DNA of 36,784 bases from Ideonella sp. A 288 (GTDB lineage: Bacteria; Pseudomonadota; Gammaproteobacteria; Burkholderiales; Burkholderiaceae_C). The number at the start of each line of letters is the position of its first letter. Position 1 is the first letter of the stretch. Positions 36,751 through 36,784 of the stretch are shown here, piece by piece. The stretch lies in contig NZ_MWLO01000075.1 in NCBI RefSeq assembly GCF_002198735.1, forward strand, positions 1-36,784, written 5' to 3'. The notes beneath the pieces were generated by a model. That model saw only the letters and a program-made list of their open reading frames with translations. It had not been told where the DNA came from and searched no databases. A program made the translations under genes and the position numbers.

Positions 36751-36784
36751 GGCTCTCGGGGGCGGCTGGTTCGGGGAAGGCGGG

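Overview
The window is about 36.8 kb of very GC-rich (roughly 68-70%) chromosomal DNA from a betaproteobacterium. The best fit is order Burkholderiales, near the Leptothrix/Rubrivivax/Sphaerotilaceae-type genera, judged from protein style, codon use and gene order (pst-pho, trxA-rho-rpmE2, dnaX-ybaB-recR, mltD-gloB-yafS-rnhA). I could not assign a genus. There are no tRNAs, CRISPR arrays, transposases or phage genes. One structured RNA gene, the SRP RNA ffs, is present.

Region 1 (1-8.6 kb) is a phosphate-starvation block. After the edge of a DUF2760-like gene comes a calcineurin-type phosphoesterase that looks like phospholipase PlcP rather than true LpxH. The full pstSCAB-phoU-phoBR locus follows. 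Both the phosphoesterase and pstS carry the same 11-bp-period direct repeat of a PHO box. A 272-bp element built of nested inverted repeats fills the pstB-phoU gap exactly. Together these genes import phosphate, sense its level and perhaps release phosphate from membrane lipids.

Region 2 (8.5-12.5 kb, minus strand) runs trxA, rho (long structured leader), rpmE2 (type B L31, clear intrinsic terminator) and a polytopic GT-C-like membrane protein. Region 3 (12.7-18.5 kb) is accessory. It holds a tandem of a pseudokinase-HDOD protein and an apparently active Ser/Thr kinase-HDOD-GAF protein, then on the minus strand two coupled lipoprotein genes, one with a PDZ domain.

Region 4 (18.6-23.3 kb) holds ffs, a divergent PurM-family gene, and dnaX-ybaB-recR plus a coupled cupin gene. 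Region 5 (23.3-27 kb) is the mltD-gloB operon divergent from yafS-rnhA. The gloB and yafS start codons overlap. Region 6 (27-31.4 kb) is a two-gene RND efflux system without an outer-membrane channel gene. Region 7 (31.5-36.75 kb) holds lexA with a coupled helix-hairpin-helix gene and tandem SOS boxes, a divergent asparaginase, the ohrR-ohr peroxide pair with a palindromic operator, and an ABC-F ATPase.

Start codons often sit only 6-8 nt after a -10-like hexamer (purM-like gene, dnaX, ohrR, the PDZ lipoprotein, the PlcP-like gene), which suggests several leaderless messages. All functional calls rest on motif reading and recall of protein families. No database search was possible.
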